Of a stretch of 64,000 nt of DNA, positions 45,721-55,433 are shown piece by piece. The position numbers and the translations under genes were made by a program. Each line of letters starts with the position of its first letter. The stretch's first letter is position 1. Source of the DNA: Roseibium aggregatum IAM 12614. GTDB taxonomy: Bacteria > Pseudomonadota > Alphaproteobacteria > Rhizobiales > Stappiaceae. The DNA is taken from contig NZ_AAUW01000010.1 in assembly GCF_000168975.1 (NCBI RefSeq), positions 124,001 to 188,000 on the forward strand, read 5' to 3'. The notes beneath the pieces were generated by a model that made no database searches, was not told the origin of the DNA, and saw nothing but the letters and a program-made list of their open reading frames with translations.

Positions 45721-45755
45721 AAAAACGGGGCAGCCCTCTTTCGAAGGCTGCCCCG
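45721..45755 (-). terminator. Terminator of the aldehyde dehydrogenase gene
   Basis: Read on the minus strand, CGGGGCAGCC and GGCTGCCCCG (10 bp, plus positions 45726-45735 and 45746-45755) form a stem followed by TTTTT. It is about 40 bases after the stop codon. Confidence 0.88.
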
Positions 45756-45794
45756 CATCACTGCCAGGACAAGATCGGGTAACGCCGGCAGTCT

Positions 45795-47315
45795 TTAGAA
45801 GAACCCGAGCTTGTTCGGGTTGTAGCTGACCAGCATGTTCTTGGTCTGCTGATAGTGATCCAGCATCATCTTGTGGGTTTCACGTCCGATACCGGACTGC
45901 TTGTAACCGCCGAAAGCCGCGTGGGCCGGGTAGGCGTGGTAGTTGTTCACCCACACGCGGCCAGCCTCGATGGCGCGACCGAAGCGGTAGCAGCGGTTGG
46001 CATCGCGTGACCACACGCCGGCGCCGAGGCCGTACATGGTGTCATTGGCAATCGCCAGGGCTTCTTCTTCGGTCTTGAACGTGGTGACGGACACCACCGG
46101 ACCGAAGATTTCCTCCTGGAAGACCCGCATCTTGTTGTGGCCTTTCAGGATGGTTGGCTGAACGTAGAAGCCGCCGGAAAGGTCGCCGTCGAACTTGGCT
46201 TCCGCGCCGCCGCACAGCACTTCCGCACCTTCCTCGACCCCGATGGTGAGATAAGACAGGATCTTGTCCTGCTGCTCACGGCTGGCCTGCGCTCCGACCA
46301 TGGTCTCCATGGCGCGCGGGTCGCCTTGCTTGATGGCTTTCACACGGGCAATCGCCCGTTCGATGAAGGCTTCGTAGATGTCTTCCTGGATCAAGGCGCG
46401 GCTCGGGCAGGTGCAGACCTCGCCCTGGTTGAAGGCGAACAGAACAAAGCCCTCTATGGCCTTGTCCAGGAATGCATCGTCTTCGCTCATCACGTCGGAG
46501 AAGAAGATGTTCGGCGACTTGCCGCCGAGCTCAAGCGTCACCGGAATGAGGTTCTCGGTCGCATACTGCATGATCATCCGGCCGGTTTCGGTGGAACCGG
46601 TAAAGGCGATCTTTGCGATGCGGTTGGACTTCGCAAGCGGCGCGCCGACTTCAGCGCCAAAGCCGTTGACGATGTTGAGAACGCCATCCGGCAGCAGGCC
46701 GCCGATGAGCTCTGCCAGCACCATGATCGCAGCGGGTGTCTGCTCGGCCGGTTTCAGGACGACACAGTTGCCGGCAGCAAGCGCCGGAGCCAGCTTCCAG
46801 GCCGCCATGAGGATGGAAAAGTTCCACGGAATGATCTGACCGACAACGCCGAGCGGTTCGTGAAAGTGATAGGCGACCGTATCGGCATCAATCTCCGACA
46901 TCGATCCTTCCTGGCCGCGCAGAACGCCTGCGAAATAGCGGAAGTGGTCGACGGAAAGCGGAATGTCGGCGGCGGTCGTCTCGCGGATCGGTTTGCCGTT
47001 GTCCCAGGTTTCCGCCTTGGCCAGAATGTCGAGGTTCTGCTCCATGACATCGGCGATTTTCAAAAGAACGTTGGCGCGCTCTGCCGCCGGGGTCCGGCCC
47101 CAGGCGTCCTTGGCTGCATGGGCTGCATCCAGCGCCAGCTCCACGTCGGCGGCGTCGGAGCGGGCGACTTCGCACACGGTTGTGCCGGAAATCGGTGTGA
47201 TGTTGTTGAAATACCGTCCGTTCACAGGGGCAACGAACTTGCCGCCTATGTAGTTGTCGTAACGGGATTTGAACGGCGACGACGTGTCGATGTTAAAACT
47301 GGGCATCTGGTTCAT
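45795..47315 (-). CDS. NAD-dependent aldehyde dehydrogenase (ExaC/AcoD-like)
   Basis: 506 residues from the ATG at 47315, the usual length for the acetaldehyde dehydrogenase II group; an in-frame extension to 47363 is not needed. Catalytic Cys is in [14 protein letters not shown], the general-base Glu in [10 protein letters not shown], the NAD loop in [11 protein letters not shown], and [21 protein letters not shown] carries the family Asn. It oxidises acetaldehyde or similar aldehydes. A perfect 18-bp palindrome at 47457-47474 lies about 140 bases upstream, and an AcoR-like regulator gene is next to it on the same strand. Confidence 0.94.
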   Translation of the reverse strand: MNQMPSFNIDTSSPFKSRYDNYIGGKFVAPVNGRYFNNITPISGTTVCEVARSDAADVELALDAAHAAKDAWGRTPAAERANVLLKIADVMEQNLDILAKAETWDNGKPIRETTAADIPLSVDHFRYFAGVLRGQEGSMSEIDADTVAYHFHEPLGVVGQIIPWNFSILMAAWKLAPALAAGNCVVLKPAEQTPAAIMVLAELIGGLLPDGVLNIVNGFGAEVGAPLAKSNRIAKIAFTGSTETGRMIMQYATENLIPVTLELGGKSPNIFFSDVMSEDDAFLDKAIEGFVLFAFNQGEVCTCPSRALIQEDIYEAFIERAIARVKAIKQGDPRAMETMVGAQASREQQDKILSYLTIGVEEGAEVLCGGAEAKFDGDLSGGFYVQPTILKGHNKMRVFQEEIFGPVVSVTTFKTEEEALAIANDTMYGLGAGVWSRDANRCYRFGRAIEAGRVWVNNYHAYPAHAAFGGYKQSGIGRETHKMMLDHYQQTKNMLVSYNPNKLGFF

Positions 47316-47456
47316 CTGGGATCCTCCACTAGATCGGCAGTCCGGCGGGTGAAGCCGCGACAATCCGAAGGTCCCGGTCCTCCACCGGGAATGGGTGGAC
47401 TGTGCCGGAGGAGCTCTGGAAGCGGTAGGAGGGGGAAAAGACCAGTGTTTCGAATG

Positions 47457-47474
47457 TGTCTCAGTTCTGAGACA
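47457..47474. promoter_or_regulatory. Perfect palindrome TGTCTCAG-TT-CTGAGACA
   Basis: 8-bp arms around TT in the gap between the aldehyde dehydrogenase gene and the regulator gene. It resembles enhancer-type sites of AcoR-like Fis-HTH proteins. No convincing -24/-12 (GG-N10-GC) promoter was found downstream. Confidence 0.7.
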
Positions 47475-47488
47475 GGTCGGCCGGGATT

Positions 47489-48466
47489 TCAGTCGATACC
47501 GAGCCGTTTCATGCGCCGGTAAAGGGTTGCCCGGCCGATGCCGAGCGCGCGGGCGGCTTCCGAGACGTTGCCGCCGGCGCGCGTCAGGGCGCGGATGACG
47601 GCGGCTCTTTCTGCCTTTTCAAAGCCGCTCGGACCATCCTCCCGGCCAAGCAGATCTGAGGCGGGCAGGGGTTTCAGCGGGCCGCTCGCGCCGAGCCCGA
47701 AGGCCTTTCTGGCGGCACGGGTCGCGCCCAGCACGATGTCGTCGCCGTCGACCGCCAGCAGCATCGCGTTATCAGTGCTTTCCCCATCGGCGACAATGAT
47801 ACGGGCGCCAGGAAAGGCAGCGCGGAAGGTTTCGATCTCGATCTGCCTTGCGGTCTGCGAGACCATGGCGGCAATCAGCCGGTTGAAGGCTTCTGTCTGG
47901 TCCGACCGGGCTGAGGAGACGTCCAGAGCCCCGGCGAGTCGCCCATCCGGGCCGTAGATTGGCGCGTCCATGCAGCTCATGCCGACATTGCGTGCCAGAA
48001 AGTGCTCCTGCCGGTGAACGATGAGATTGCGTTCTTCCGCAAGGCAGGTGCCGATGCCGTTGGTGCCGACGGCAGCCTCGCTCCAGTTGGTGCCCTGGCT
48101 CAAGCCCCAGTCCTGAAAGATATCCGCGTCGGCTGAGGTGCAGCGCTGGTCGAGAATGACACCTTCCGCATCGGTCAGAAGAACCGTGCAGCCGGATTGA
48201 CCGACCAGGCCAAAAAGCTGATCCAGCTTCGGGGCCGCGATCTTCAGGAAAGCGCCCGTCTCTTCGCGTCGCTGGTAAAGCTGGTCGTCGCCGATGCGCT
48301 GAGGGGGCTTGCGAGCGGCCGGATCCAGACCGTGCTTGTCGATGGATCTGCGCCAGGACGCAGCGATCCGGGACAGCGCAGGTGCTGAGGCGGATTGCAC
48401 GGTTCGCAGAACTGTTTCGACATGATCCTTCATCGTCGCGATCGCCGGCCCAGAGGCTGCCGGCAT
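47489..48466 (-). CDS. AcoR-like GAF-Fis regulator lacking the AAA+ domain
   Basis: 325 residues as drawn (an ATG at 48433 would give 314). The N-terminal two thirds match the sensory part of Aco[14 protein letters not shown], a GAF domain with [29 protein letters not shown] and [21 protein letters not shown]. The C-terminus is a Fis-type HTH ([34 protein letters not shown], two parts). The sigma-54 AAA+ module with GAFTGA and Walker motifs is absent. The protein may act with sigma-70 or as a repressor of the aldehyde dehydrogenase gene just downstream. Confidence 0.85.
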   Translation of the reverse strand: MPAASGPAIATMKDHVETVLRTVQSASAPALSRIAASWRRSIDKHGLDPAARKPPQRIGDDQLYQRREETGAFLKIAAPKLDQLFGLVGQSGCTVLLTDAEGVILDQRCTSADADIFQDWGLSQGTNWSEAAVGTNGIGTCLAEERNLIVHRQEHFLARNVGMSCMDAPIYGPDGRLAGALDVSSARSDQTEAFNRLIAAMVSQTARQIEIETFRAAFPGARIIVADGESTDNAMLLAVDGDDIVLGATRAARKAFGLGASGPLKPLPASDLLGREDGPSGFEKAERAAVIRALTRAGGNVSEAARALGIGRATLYRRMKRLGID

Positions 48467-48870
48467 TCTGAGCCGGCCTCAAACCTTGGATCCGTTCCTC
48501 CCATGAACGCTCGTTTGAGCGCAGAGGATGGCGGCATTGCATGGCGATTGCAAGCTGTCTGTCCGGCGGAGTTCCCGGACCGGTGTCGCGCAAGGCCCCA
48601 TCTCTACAGGCTGCTGCTGCCTTGCTGGCAAATCGCGTTGAAAAGGATTTCCGCAATTGTCGACGTAAGGGGAGGGCAGATACTCCTTGTTGTTTTTCTG
48701 GATGATTTCGTGCGGAAAAAAGAAACGTAGAGTGATTATTTGAAAAATCTCGCGAGAAAGTAGTAAATTTTTCTCTCGATGAGAGTTAAGTGCCGAAATA
48801 TTTCTGGAGCAGATTAAAGCTGATGTAAGCAAATTCGTATAATCACAATATAAATTCCGGAGGGGCCTCT
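48467..48870. promoter_or_regulatory. Intergenic region upstream of the H-NOX gene
   Basis: 404 bases between the divergent AcoR-like gene and hnoX. The right third is AT-rich, with CTCGCGAG near 48748 and a region of short T and A runs, followed by CCGGAGGGG as ribosome-binding site. No gene or strong dyad was identified. Confidence 0.4.
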
Positions 48871-49455
48871 ATGTATGGAATGCTGAACGAGGGCATTCGT
48901 AGTTTCATTACGGACAACCATGGACCCGAGGCCTGGCAACGCATTTGTGAATCCGCGGGCCTGGATCAGCTCGAATTCGAAAGAATGTCGAGTTACGACG
49001 ATGCCATCACCTACAAGCTTATCGAAGCCATCTGCCGCTTTACGGGTCTGCCTTTGACGGAGGTTATGGACATCTTCGGCAGATACTGGGTTGAATTTGC
49101 GGGCGCTTCGCATTTCGGCAATCTCATGCGGCTCGCCGGCAATTCCTTCATCGAACAGTTGAAGGGTCTCGACGACATGCACGACCGCATTCTCCTGACG
49201 ATGCCGCACCTCAAACCACCCTCCTTCGAAGTCGACCAGAAGGACGATGGCTCCTGCATTCTGCATTACTATTCCGAGCGCGAAGGACTGGCACCGATGG
49301 TGATCGGCCTTCTGCACGGCCTGGCCAAGGAAACCGGTGAGCGCATCGAGGTGAGCCAGGTCGCTGTGAAATCCGAGCAGTTCGATCACGACATTTTCGA
49401 AGTCAGGATTCTCGACAAGGCACCGAACCCCACCAGCACCGAGGCCGGAATTTGA
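48871..49455 (+). CDS. hnoX: H-NOX heme nitric-oxide sensor protein
   Basis: 194 residues. The H-NOX signature is complete: the proximal heme His at residue 104 (LDDMHDRI), the heme-propionate motif YxSxR as Y133, S135 and R137 (YYSEREGLAP), and the family blocks MYGMLNEGIRSF, ITYKLIEAI and MPHLKPPSF. No distal-pocket Tyr is obvious, so NO rather than O2 sensing is expected. It is coupled to a GGDEF-EAL protein by a 4-base TTGA overlap, which indicates NO control of c-di-GMP. Confidence 0.94.
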   Translation: MYGMLNEGIRSFITDNHGPEAWQRICESAGLDQLEFERMSSYDDAITYKLIEAICRFTGLPLTEVMDIFGRYWVEFAGASHFGNLMRLAGNSFIEQLKGLDDMHDRILLTMPHLKPPSFEVDQKDDGSCILHYYSEREGLAPMVIGLLHGLAKETGERIEVSQVAVKSEQFDHDIFEVRILDKAPNPTSTEAGI

Positions 49456-51257
49456 CCGCATCCAAACTCGATCTGACCGGCAAGGCCATCGACATGCTTT
49501 TTCCCATGCATGTTGTGTTGGACGATCGCGGTCGGATCGGAGGGCTGGGCCCGACCCTGGAAAGGGTCCTTGGGACAGGCGTTTTGGAGGCGGATCTGTT
49601 TGACGTCTTCACGGTGGAAAGACCGCGAAACGTCAGATCGATGGCCGATATCCGTGAAAGGCTCGGTACGAAACTGGTTCTGAGGGCACATCTGCAAGAC
49701 GGCGCGCCGATACAGTTCCGCGGTTTCGCGCTGGCTGCCGCGGACGAGGAGGGGATATTCCTGGATCTGTCCTTCGGTCTTCACCTGTCGCAGGTTGTCG
49801 AACGTTTCGGGCTGACGGAAGCTGACTTCAAACCCAACGATTTTTCCATCGATCTTTTCTATTCCTTCGAAGCGCAGCGCACGCTTCTTGAAGACAGCCA
49901 GAAAATGGCCTCCGCACTCAAGGCGGCGAAGATAGAAGCGGAAAAGAAGGCCTTGCAGGACCCACTGACGGAAATAGCGAACCGGGGAGCCCTGCACCGC
50001 CGCCTGGAAGACGTATTGCACCTGCCGGACAGGGGGCAAATGTTCGCCCTTCTGCATATCGATCTGGATGAGTTCAAGTCGATCAACGATAACTTCGGCC
50101 ACTCCGCAGGTGACATGATCCTCCTGCAGACGGCGGAGGCAATGACATCCTTTTGCGGTCCGAACGACCTTCCGGCGCGCCTCGGCGGGGATGAGTTCGC
50201 CCTGTTTCTGGCAGAGCCCCCGGACAAGGAAGAGCTCCACGCCATGGCGCTTCGCCTGTTGAATGCGATTGCCATGCCGATCCGCTACAACGGCCATAGT
50301 TGCCAGGTCACGGCAAGCATAGGCGTTGTCCTGTTTCATCCCGGACAGGTGCAGAACGCCGACCGGCTGATCGCGCATTCCGATATCGCGCTTTACGACG
50401 CCAAGACCACCAGATCGTCCGTCAAATTGCTGTCAAAGGAGATGATCCGGCGGCACGAGGAGACCAGCAGGCTGATCTCGCTGATCGAGAGGGGGCTGAA
50501 ACTCAGCCAGTTCGTTCCCTATTTTCAGCCGCAGATAGACAGCATGACGGGAGGGGTGTGCGGTCTGGAAGTGGTTGCCCGCTGGCAGACCGAGAAGGAA
50601 GGGGTACTGCCGCCGGCCCGTTTTCTGGAAACGGCGACCAGGGCAAATATCATGTCCGAGATTGACCGGCAGGTGCGGTGCAAGGCCTTCACGCATTTTG
50701 CGGAATGGAAATCCGACGGCAAGGACATCGGCAAGCTCTCCCTGAACGTGACTGCATCCAACCTCAGGTCGGAGGCGTTTGCCGCAATTTTGCAGACCGA
50801 ACTTGCCGATGCGGGTCTGACGCCCGGCGATATTCAACTGGAACTTCTGGAATCGATCCTCTTCGACCAGTCGGACCAGGAATTGATTGCCCAGTGCCGC
50901 AATCTGGAACAGGCAGGCTTTGCCCTGGCCCTTGATGACTTCGGCACGGGGCACTCTTCCATCGCCACCTTGATCGAGACACCAGTTGCGACCTTGAAGA
51001 TAGATCGCTCTTTCGTCTCCGGGCTCGACAGAAACCCGAAGATGCAGCGGATTGCAGGTGCCATGCTGGCAATGGCCCAGAACATGGGACTGGATGTTCT
51101 GGCAGAGGGCGTTGAAACGCGCGAGGAACTGGAATTCCTGGAAAACTGCGGCTGCCGGCTGTTTCAAGGCTTCTATTTCTCGCCGCCCCTCAGCGCAGTG
51201 GAGATCCGCAAATGGCTGGATGTCTGGGCGCCGGACCTGAAGCGCGTGACGGCCTGA
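49452..51257 (+). CDS. H-NOX-associated GGDEF-EAL protein
   Basis: 601 residues from a TTG overlapping the hnoX stop, with GAGG upstream. Residues 1-140 resemble the heme-NO-binding-associated (HNOBA) domain (LFPMHVVLDDRGRIGGLG). A coiled-coil linker (about 141-170) leads to an intact GGDEF (GGDEF at 245-249) and an EAL domain (E373 in LEVVARW, then LNVTASNL, ELLES, LDDFGTGHSS, KIDRSF and AEGVET). No RxxD I-site is seen before GGDEF. Both activities may be present; H-NOX binding NO would switch them, as for HnoD/HaCE-type partners. Likely controls biofilm or motility. Confidence 0.92.
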   Translation: MTASKLDLTGKAIDMLFPMHVVLDDRGRIGGLGPTLERVLGTGVLEADLFDVFTVERPRNVRSMADIRERLGTKLVLRAHLQDGAPIQFRGFALAAADEEGIFLDLSFGLHLSQVVERFGLTEADFKPNDFSIDLFYSFEAQRTLLEDSQKMASALKAAKIEAEKKALQDPLTEIANRGALHRRLEDVLHLPDRGQMFALLHIDLDEFKSINDNFGHSAGDMILLQTAEAMTSFCGPNDLPARLGGDEFALFLAEPPDKEELHAMALRLLNAIAMPIRYNGHSCQVTASIGVVLFHPGQVQNADRLIAHSDIALYDAKTTRSSVKLLSKEMIRRHEETSRLISLIERGLKLSQFVPYFQPQIDSMTGGVCGLEVVARWQTEKEGVLPPARFLETATRANIMSEIDRQVRCKAFTHFAEWKSDGKDIGKLSLNVTASNLRSEAFAAILQTELADAGLTPGDIQLELLESILFDQSDQELIAQCRNLEQAGFALALDDFGTGHSSIATLIETPVATLKIDRSFVSGLDRNPKMQRIAGAMLAMAQNMGLDVLAEGVETREELEFLENCGCRLFQGFYFSPPLSAVEIRKWLDVWAPDLKRVTA

Positions 51258-51280
51258 TCCGGGCAATTCCCCCTCTTAAA

Positions 51281-51318
51281 CAAAGAAAACCCCGTCTCCC
51301 TTTCTGGGAAACGGGGCT
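51281..51318. terminator. Bidirectional terminator between GGDEF-EAL gene and ccrM
   Basis: CCCCGTCTCCC (51290-51300) and GGGAAACGGGG (51306-51316) pair with one mismatch around TTTCT. Upstream AAAGAAAA gives a T-tract for the minus-strand ccrM transcript. Confidence 0.85.
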
Positions 51319-51365
51319 AAGTGGATCTCGCGGGGAACGCGAAGTCTCCTCTTTGGAGTGCCTGC

Positions 51366-52559
<1,194 letters not shown>

Positions 52560-52636
52560 TCAGCGGTTAAGCGATCGAAACAAAAATTCCCTTTGAATCA
52601 AGGCTTTGTTTACAATCGTAAAAGCTGAATGAGAAG

Positions 52637-53323
52637 TTAATGGCCTGTTCCGACCGAAAAGGCCAGAATTCTGCTGATTTCATTGAGGGGACGACCGGAA
52701 GTTGCTTTCCATTCGTTAAAGGCAGCCTGAATCGCGTTCAGATTTTTTTTCGACATCGCGTCCTTCTCAATGACATTTTCGCGGATGAGGGCGTTAACCA
52801 CATCGCCGGAGAGGATTAAACTTTCCTTGCCCATGAATCGCAAAGCGATTTGCCCGGTGTTGCCGCCGAGCCGGCAACCCCGCTTCTTGAGAAGGTCCAT
52901 CAGGCCGATCTGATCGCTCACCGGGTAATGCGCGAAAAACCTGGCCGCGCTGCCGTGTTCGGCCGCAAGCTTCTTGAGGAAAATCGCGTTCTCCTGAACG
53001 GAACGGATCTTGGCGCCATTGCGCACGATCCGTTTGTCGCCGAGCAGTTCCTCGAACGCTTCGTCGGGCAAGAAGGCGAGGCGGGCGACATCGAAGCCTT
53101 CGAAGGCCTCTTCGAAACCCGGCCACTTCTGATCGATGACTTTCCAGCTGAACCCGGCCTGAAAGACGCATTTGGTGAACATGGCAAGCCAGCGGTCGTC
53201 ACCGACCTGTTCCAGCTCTTCAGCCGTTCTCGGGGCTGCATGCTCTGCAAGCAGCGCCTTGAGTACTTCCGGTCCGCCCTTTTTCTCCGCGGCCAGGTCT
53301 TCTATTTCTTCAAAGGAACGCAT
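52637..53323 (-). CDS. DNA-3-methyladenine glycosylase I-like protein
   Basis: 228 residues from the ATG at 53323. The Tag/PF03352 pattern is visible: RSFEEIEDLA, DDRWLAMFTKCVFQAGFSWKVIDQKWPGFEEAFEGFD in parts (Trp and Glu of the 3-methyladenine pocket), and KIRSVQENAIF. However, the classical Cys/His zinc snap of E. coli Tag is absent, so this belongs to the zinc-less subgroup often annotated as 3-methyladenine DNA glycosylase. It would remove alkylated adenine. It lies upstream of ccrM on the same strand with a 131-base gap. Confidence 0.82.
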   Translation of the reverse strand: MRSFEEIEDLAAEKKGGPEVLKALLAEHAAPRTAEELEQVGDDRWLAMFTKCVFQAGFSWKVIDQKWPGFEEAFEGFDVARLAFLPDEAFEELLGDKRIVRNGAKIRSVQENAIFLKKLAAEHGSAARFFAHYPVSDQIGLMDLLKKRGCRLGGNTGQIALRFMGKESLILSGDVVNALIRENVIEKDAMSKKNLNAIQAAFNEWKATSGRPLNEISRILAFSVGTGH

Positions 53324-53364
53324 GCAGATCTCCGTCTCGCTGCAGATGCCGTTCCCCCTGCACC

Positions 53365-53473
53365 CCCTCATCCTGAGGAGGGCCGCAAGGCCCGTCTCGA
53401 AGGATGGGCTACATACTCGGGAACAAGCAGCCCATCCTTCGAGACGGCGCGTCGCGCCTCCTCAGGATGAGGG
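53365..53473. repeat. Large intergenic palindrome, family 3
   Basis: Inverted repeat: CCCTCATCCTGAGGAGG pairs with CCTCCTCAGGATGAGGG, and CCCGTCTCGAAGGATGGGC with GCCCATCCTTCGAGACGG, leaving a loop of about 20 bases. This cruciform-type repeat is common in alphaproteobacterial genomes. It lies between the convergent-side ends of the glycosylase start region and the ABC permease stop. Confidence 0.85.
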
Positions 53474-53502
53474 AGGAGGAAAGGCGTGGTCAGGCGAAAA
53501 CC

Positions 53503-54309
53503 TTAGCGTTCCTGGATCTGTTTTGTCCGTTCAAATTTGCGCAGGGCCAGCGAAAGCGTGATCGTCATCATCAAGTAGATCAAGGCGACGACGTTATAGG
53601 TCTCGAAATAGCGGAAGGAGCCGGCGGCATAGACCTTGCCGAGCTGGGTGATGTCCGCGACGCCCAGAACCGACACCAGCGAGCTGTCCTTGATCAGTGC
53701 GACGAAATCATTGCCGAGCGGCGGCAGGATGGTCTTCAGCGCCTGCGGGAAGATGATGAGGCGAAAGCGTAGCCAGCCGTTCATGCCGAGTGCCTCGGCT
53801 GCCTCGATCTGGCCCTTGTCGACGGCCTGAATGCCTGCCCGGAAAACCTCGGCAATAAAGGCCGAGTAGCCGATCGTCAGCGCAAGAACCGCCCGCCAGA
53901 GCAGCGGAAAATCCCGGGTGCGCAGAAGGTCCAGCCCCAAAGGCTCCAGAACGGCGTTGACCGCTGCGATGAACAGCGGGGTCGCGACGAAGGCAATATA
54001 GAGCAGAAGCACGATGATCGGCATTCCGCGCACGATCTCGACGTAGAACCGTGCCGTCTGACGCAACACGATCGATCCGGACAGCGAGGCGAGCGCCAGC
54101 AACAGCCCGAGCAGCGACGCGCAGAAGAAGGCGACAAGCGTTACGAAAACCGTCAGTCCGATACCGCGCGAAACCGTCGCCATGACCTGCGAATAGATGT
54201 CGTTAGTCGCGATCTGGAACAACAGGAAAACCGCAATGCCGACCGCAACCAGAAGCCAGTAGGGGAAATCTTCCTTGGGCGCGCCGGACGGTGTCTTGGT
54301 GCGGAACAT
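53503..54309 (-). CDS. Polar amino acid ABC transporter permease
   Basis: 268 residues from the ATG at 54309. The earlier ATG at 54393 lies inside a hairpin and would add 28 unlike residues. The His/Glu/Gln/Arg permease pattern is present: N-terminal helices, IVRGMPIIVLLLYIAF, and the ATPase-coupling EAA loop EAAEALGMNGWLRFRLIIFPQAL. About five transmembrane segments are visible. Its binding-protein gene is directly upstream. No ATPase gene is in this operon within the window, so it must share one or the ATPase lies elsewhere. Confidence 0.92.
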   Translation of the reverse strand: MFRTKTPSGAPKEDFPYWLLVAVGIAVFLLFQIATNDIYSQVMATVSRGIGLTVFVTLVAFFCASLLGLLLALASLSGSIVLRQTARFYVEIVRGMPIIVLLLYIAFVATPLFIAAVNAVLEPLGLDLLRTRDFPLLWRAVLALTIGYSAFIAEVFRAGIQAVDKGQIEAAEALGMNGWLRFRLIIFPQALKTILPPLGNDFVALIKDSSLVSVLGVADITQLGKVYAAGSFRYFETYNVVALIYLMMTITLSLALRKFERTKQIQER

Positions 54310-54354
54310 GGCTTGGTCTGGGCTCCAGCGTTGGTTACGGCGGTTCAAACGAAA

Positions 54355-54393
54355 ATGGCCGGCATCGGGGCCAAAAGCCCGGATACCGGCCAT
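54355..54393 (-). promoter_or_regulatory. Hairpin between substrate-binding protein and permease genes
   Basis: ATGGCCGGCATCGGG (54355-54369) and CCCGGATACCGGCCAT (54378-54393) pair with one bulge; on the minus strand it is followed by TTTTCGTTT. It may terminate part of the transcripts so that the binding protein exceeds the permease. Confidence 0.6.
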
Positions 54394-54432
54394 GGGTCGT
54401 AAAGTCCAGCCGCCAACAGGCGGTGATTGACC

Positions 54433-55233
54433 CTACTCGGCGACTTTGTAGTCGAAGAACCACTTTTTGTTGAGGGCATCCAGCGTACCGTCGTCGCGCA
54501 TGCTGGCAATGGCCGCGTTGACCGGTTCGATCAGGTCCGAGCCTTTGGGAAAGATGAAGCCGAAGTCTTCCGAGCCCATCGGATCGCCAATCAGCTTGAA
54601 GGTGTCCGGATTGGTGGAGACATAACCCTGGCCGCCGGTGCTGTCGGTCAGAACCAGATCGACATCGCCTGCCTTGAGCGCCTGAACGGCCGCACCGAAG
54701 GTTTCAAACAGCTTGATGCGCGGGTTGGCTTCGTCGCCATCCAGCACTTCATAGACGGTGACATAGAACGGCGTGGTGCCCGGCTGAGCGCCGGCCAGAA
54801 AATCGCTGTTGGCGGCAAAGCCCTTGGCATCGGTGAACCGGTCTTCGCCCGCGCGTACCAGCATGAACATTTCGGACCGCATGTAGGGGTTTGAAAAGTC
54901 TACCTGTTCGGCGCGGTCGGCGCGAATGGTGATGCCGTTCATCGCGATGTCGTATTCGCCGGCGGAGATGGCGGGGATCATCGCGTCCCAACTGGTGTTC
55001 TGAAAGGTGACGTTCAGGTTCAGCCGTTTGGCAATCTCGGCAACGGCATCATATTCCCAGCCGATTGCCTCGCCCGACTTCGGGTCGACGAATTGCAGCG
55101 GCGGGTAGGTATTTTCGGTCGCGATGACGACATCCCGGCCGCCGAGATCCGGCAGATTGTCGGCAAGGGCGGAAACGCCTGCGCCAATCAGGGAGGAAAC
55201 GGCGACCGCAAGGGTCAGGACAGTGTTTTTCAT
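54433..55233 (-). CDS. Amino acid ABC transporter substrate-binding protein
   Basis: 266 residues from the ATG at 55233 with AGGAG 6 bases upstream; an extension to 55356 is rejected. A signal peptide ([22 protein letters not shown]) is followed by a type II periplasmic binding fold: [52 protein letters not shown] in parts, and [12 protein letters not shown]. This is the His/Arg/Glu family. The ligand is a polar amino acid; which one is not clear. The permease gene follows downstream after a hairpin. Confidence 0.92.
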   Translation of the reverse strand: MKNTVLTLAVAVSSLIGAGVSALADNLPDLGGRDVVIATENTYPPLQFVDPKSGEAIGWEYDAVAEIAKRLNLNVTFQNTSWDAMIPAISAGEYDIAMNGITIRADRAEQVDFSNPYMRSEMFMLVRAGEDRFTDAKGFAANSDFLAGAQPGTTPFYVTVYEVLDGDEANPRIKLFETFGAAVQALKAGDVDLVLTDSTGGQGYVSTNPDTFKLIGDPMGSEDFGFIFPKGSDLIEPVNAAIASMRDDGTLDALNKKWFFDYKVAE

Positions 55234-55433
55234 GGGGAACTCCTGATCGAAAACTTTGCCGGACTTTAGCCGCTTGCCTCGCTTTGGGAAAGCCTGCTCA
55301 AATGCAGCAGTAAGAGGCGGTTTGCAGAAATTTTCTCTCTGCGAAAAAAAATTCAAAATCCGATGCTAGATCTATTGACCATGGCAAGCGTTAGCGGGAC
55401 TGTGAGCCCATAAGAACAATAAGGAGACGGTTT

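Noticed and set aside
47316-47456. Sigma-54 promoter for the aldehyde dehydrogenase
   Set aside because: I looked for GG-N10-GC downstream of the palindrome on the minus strand and found no convincing match.
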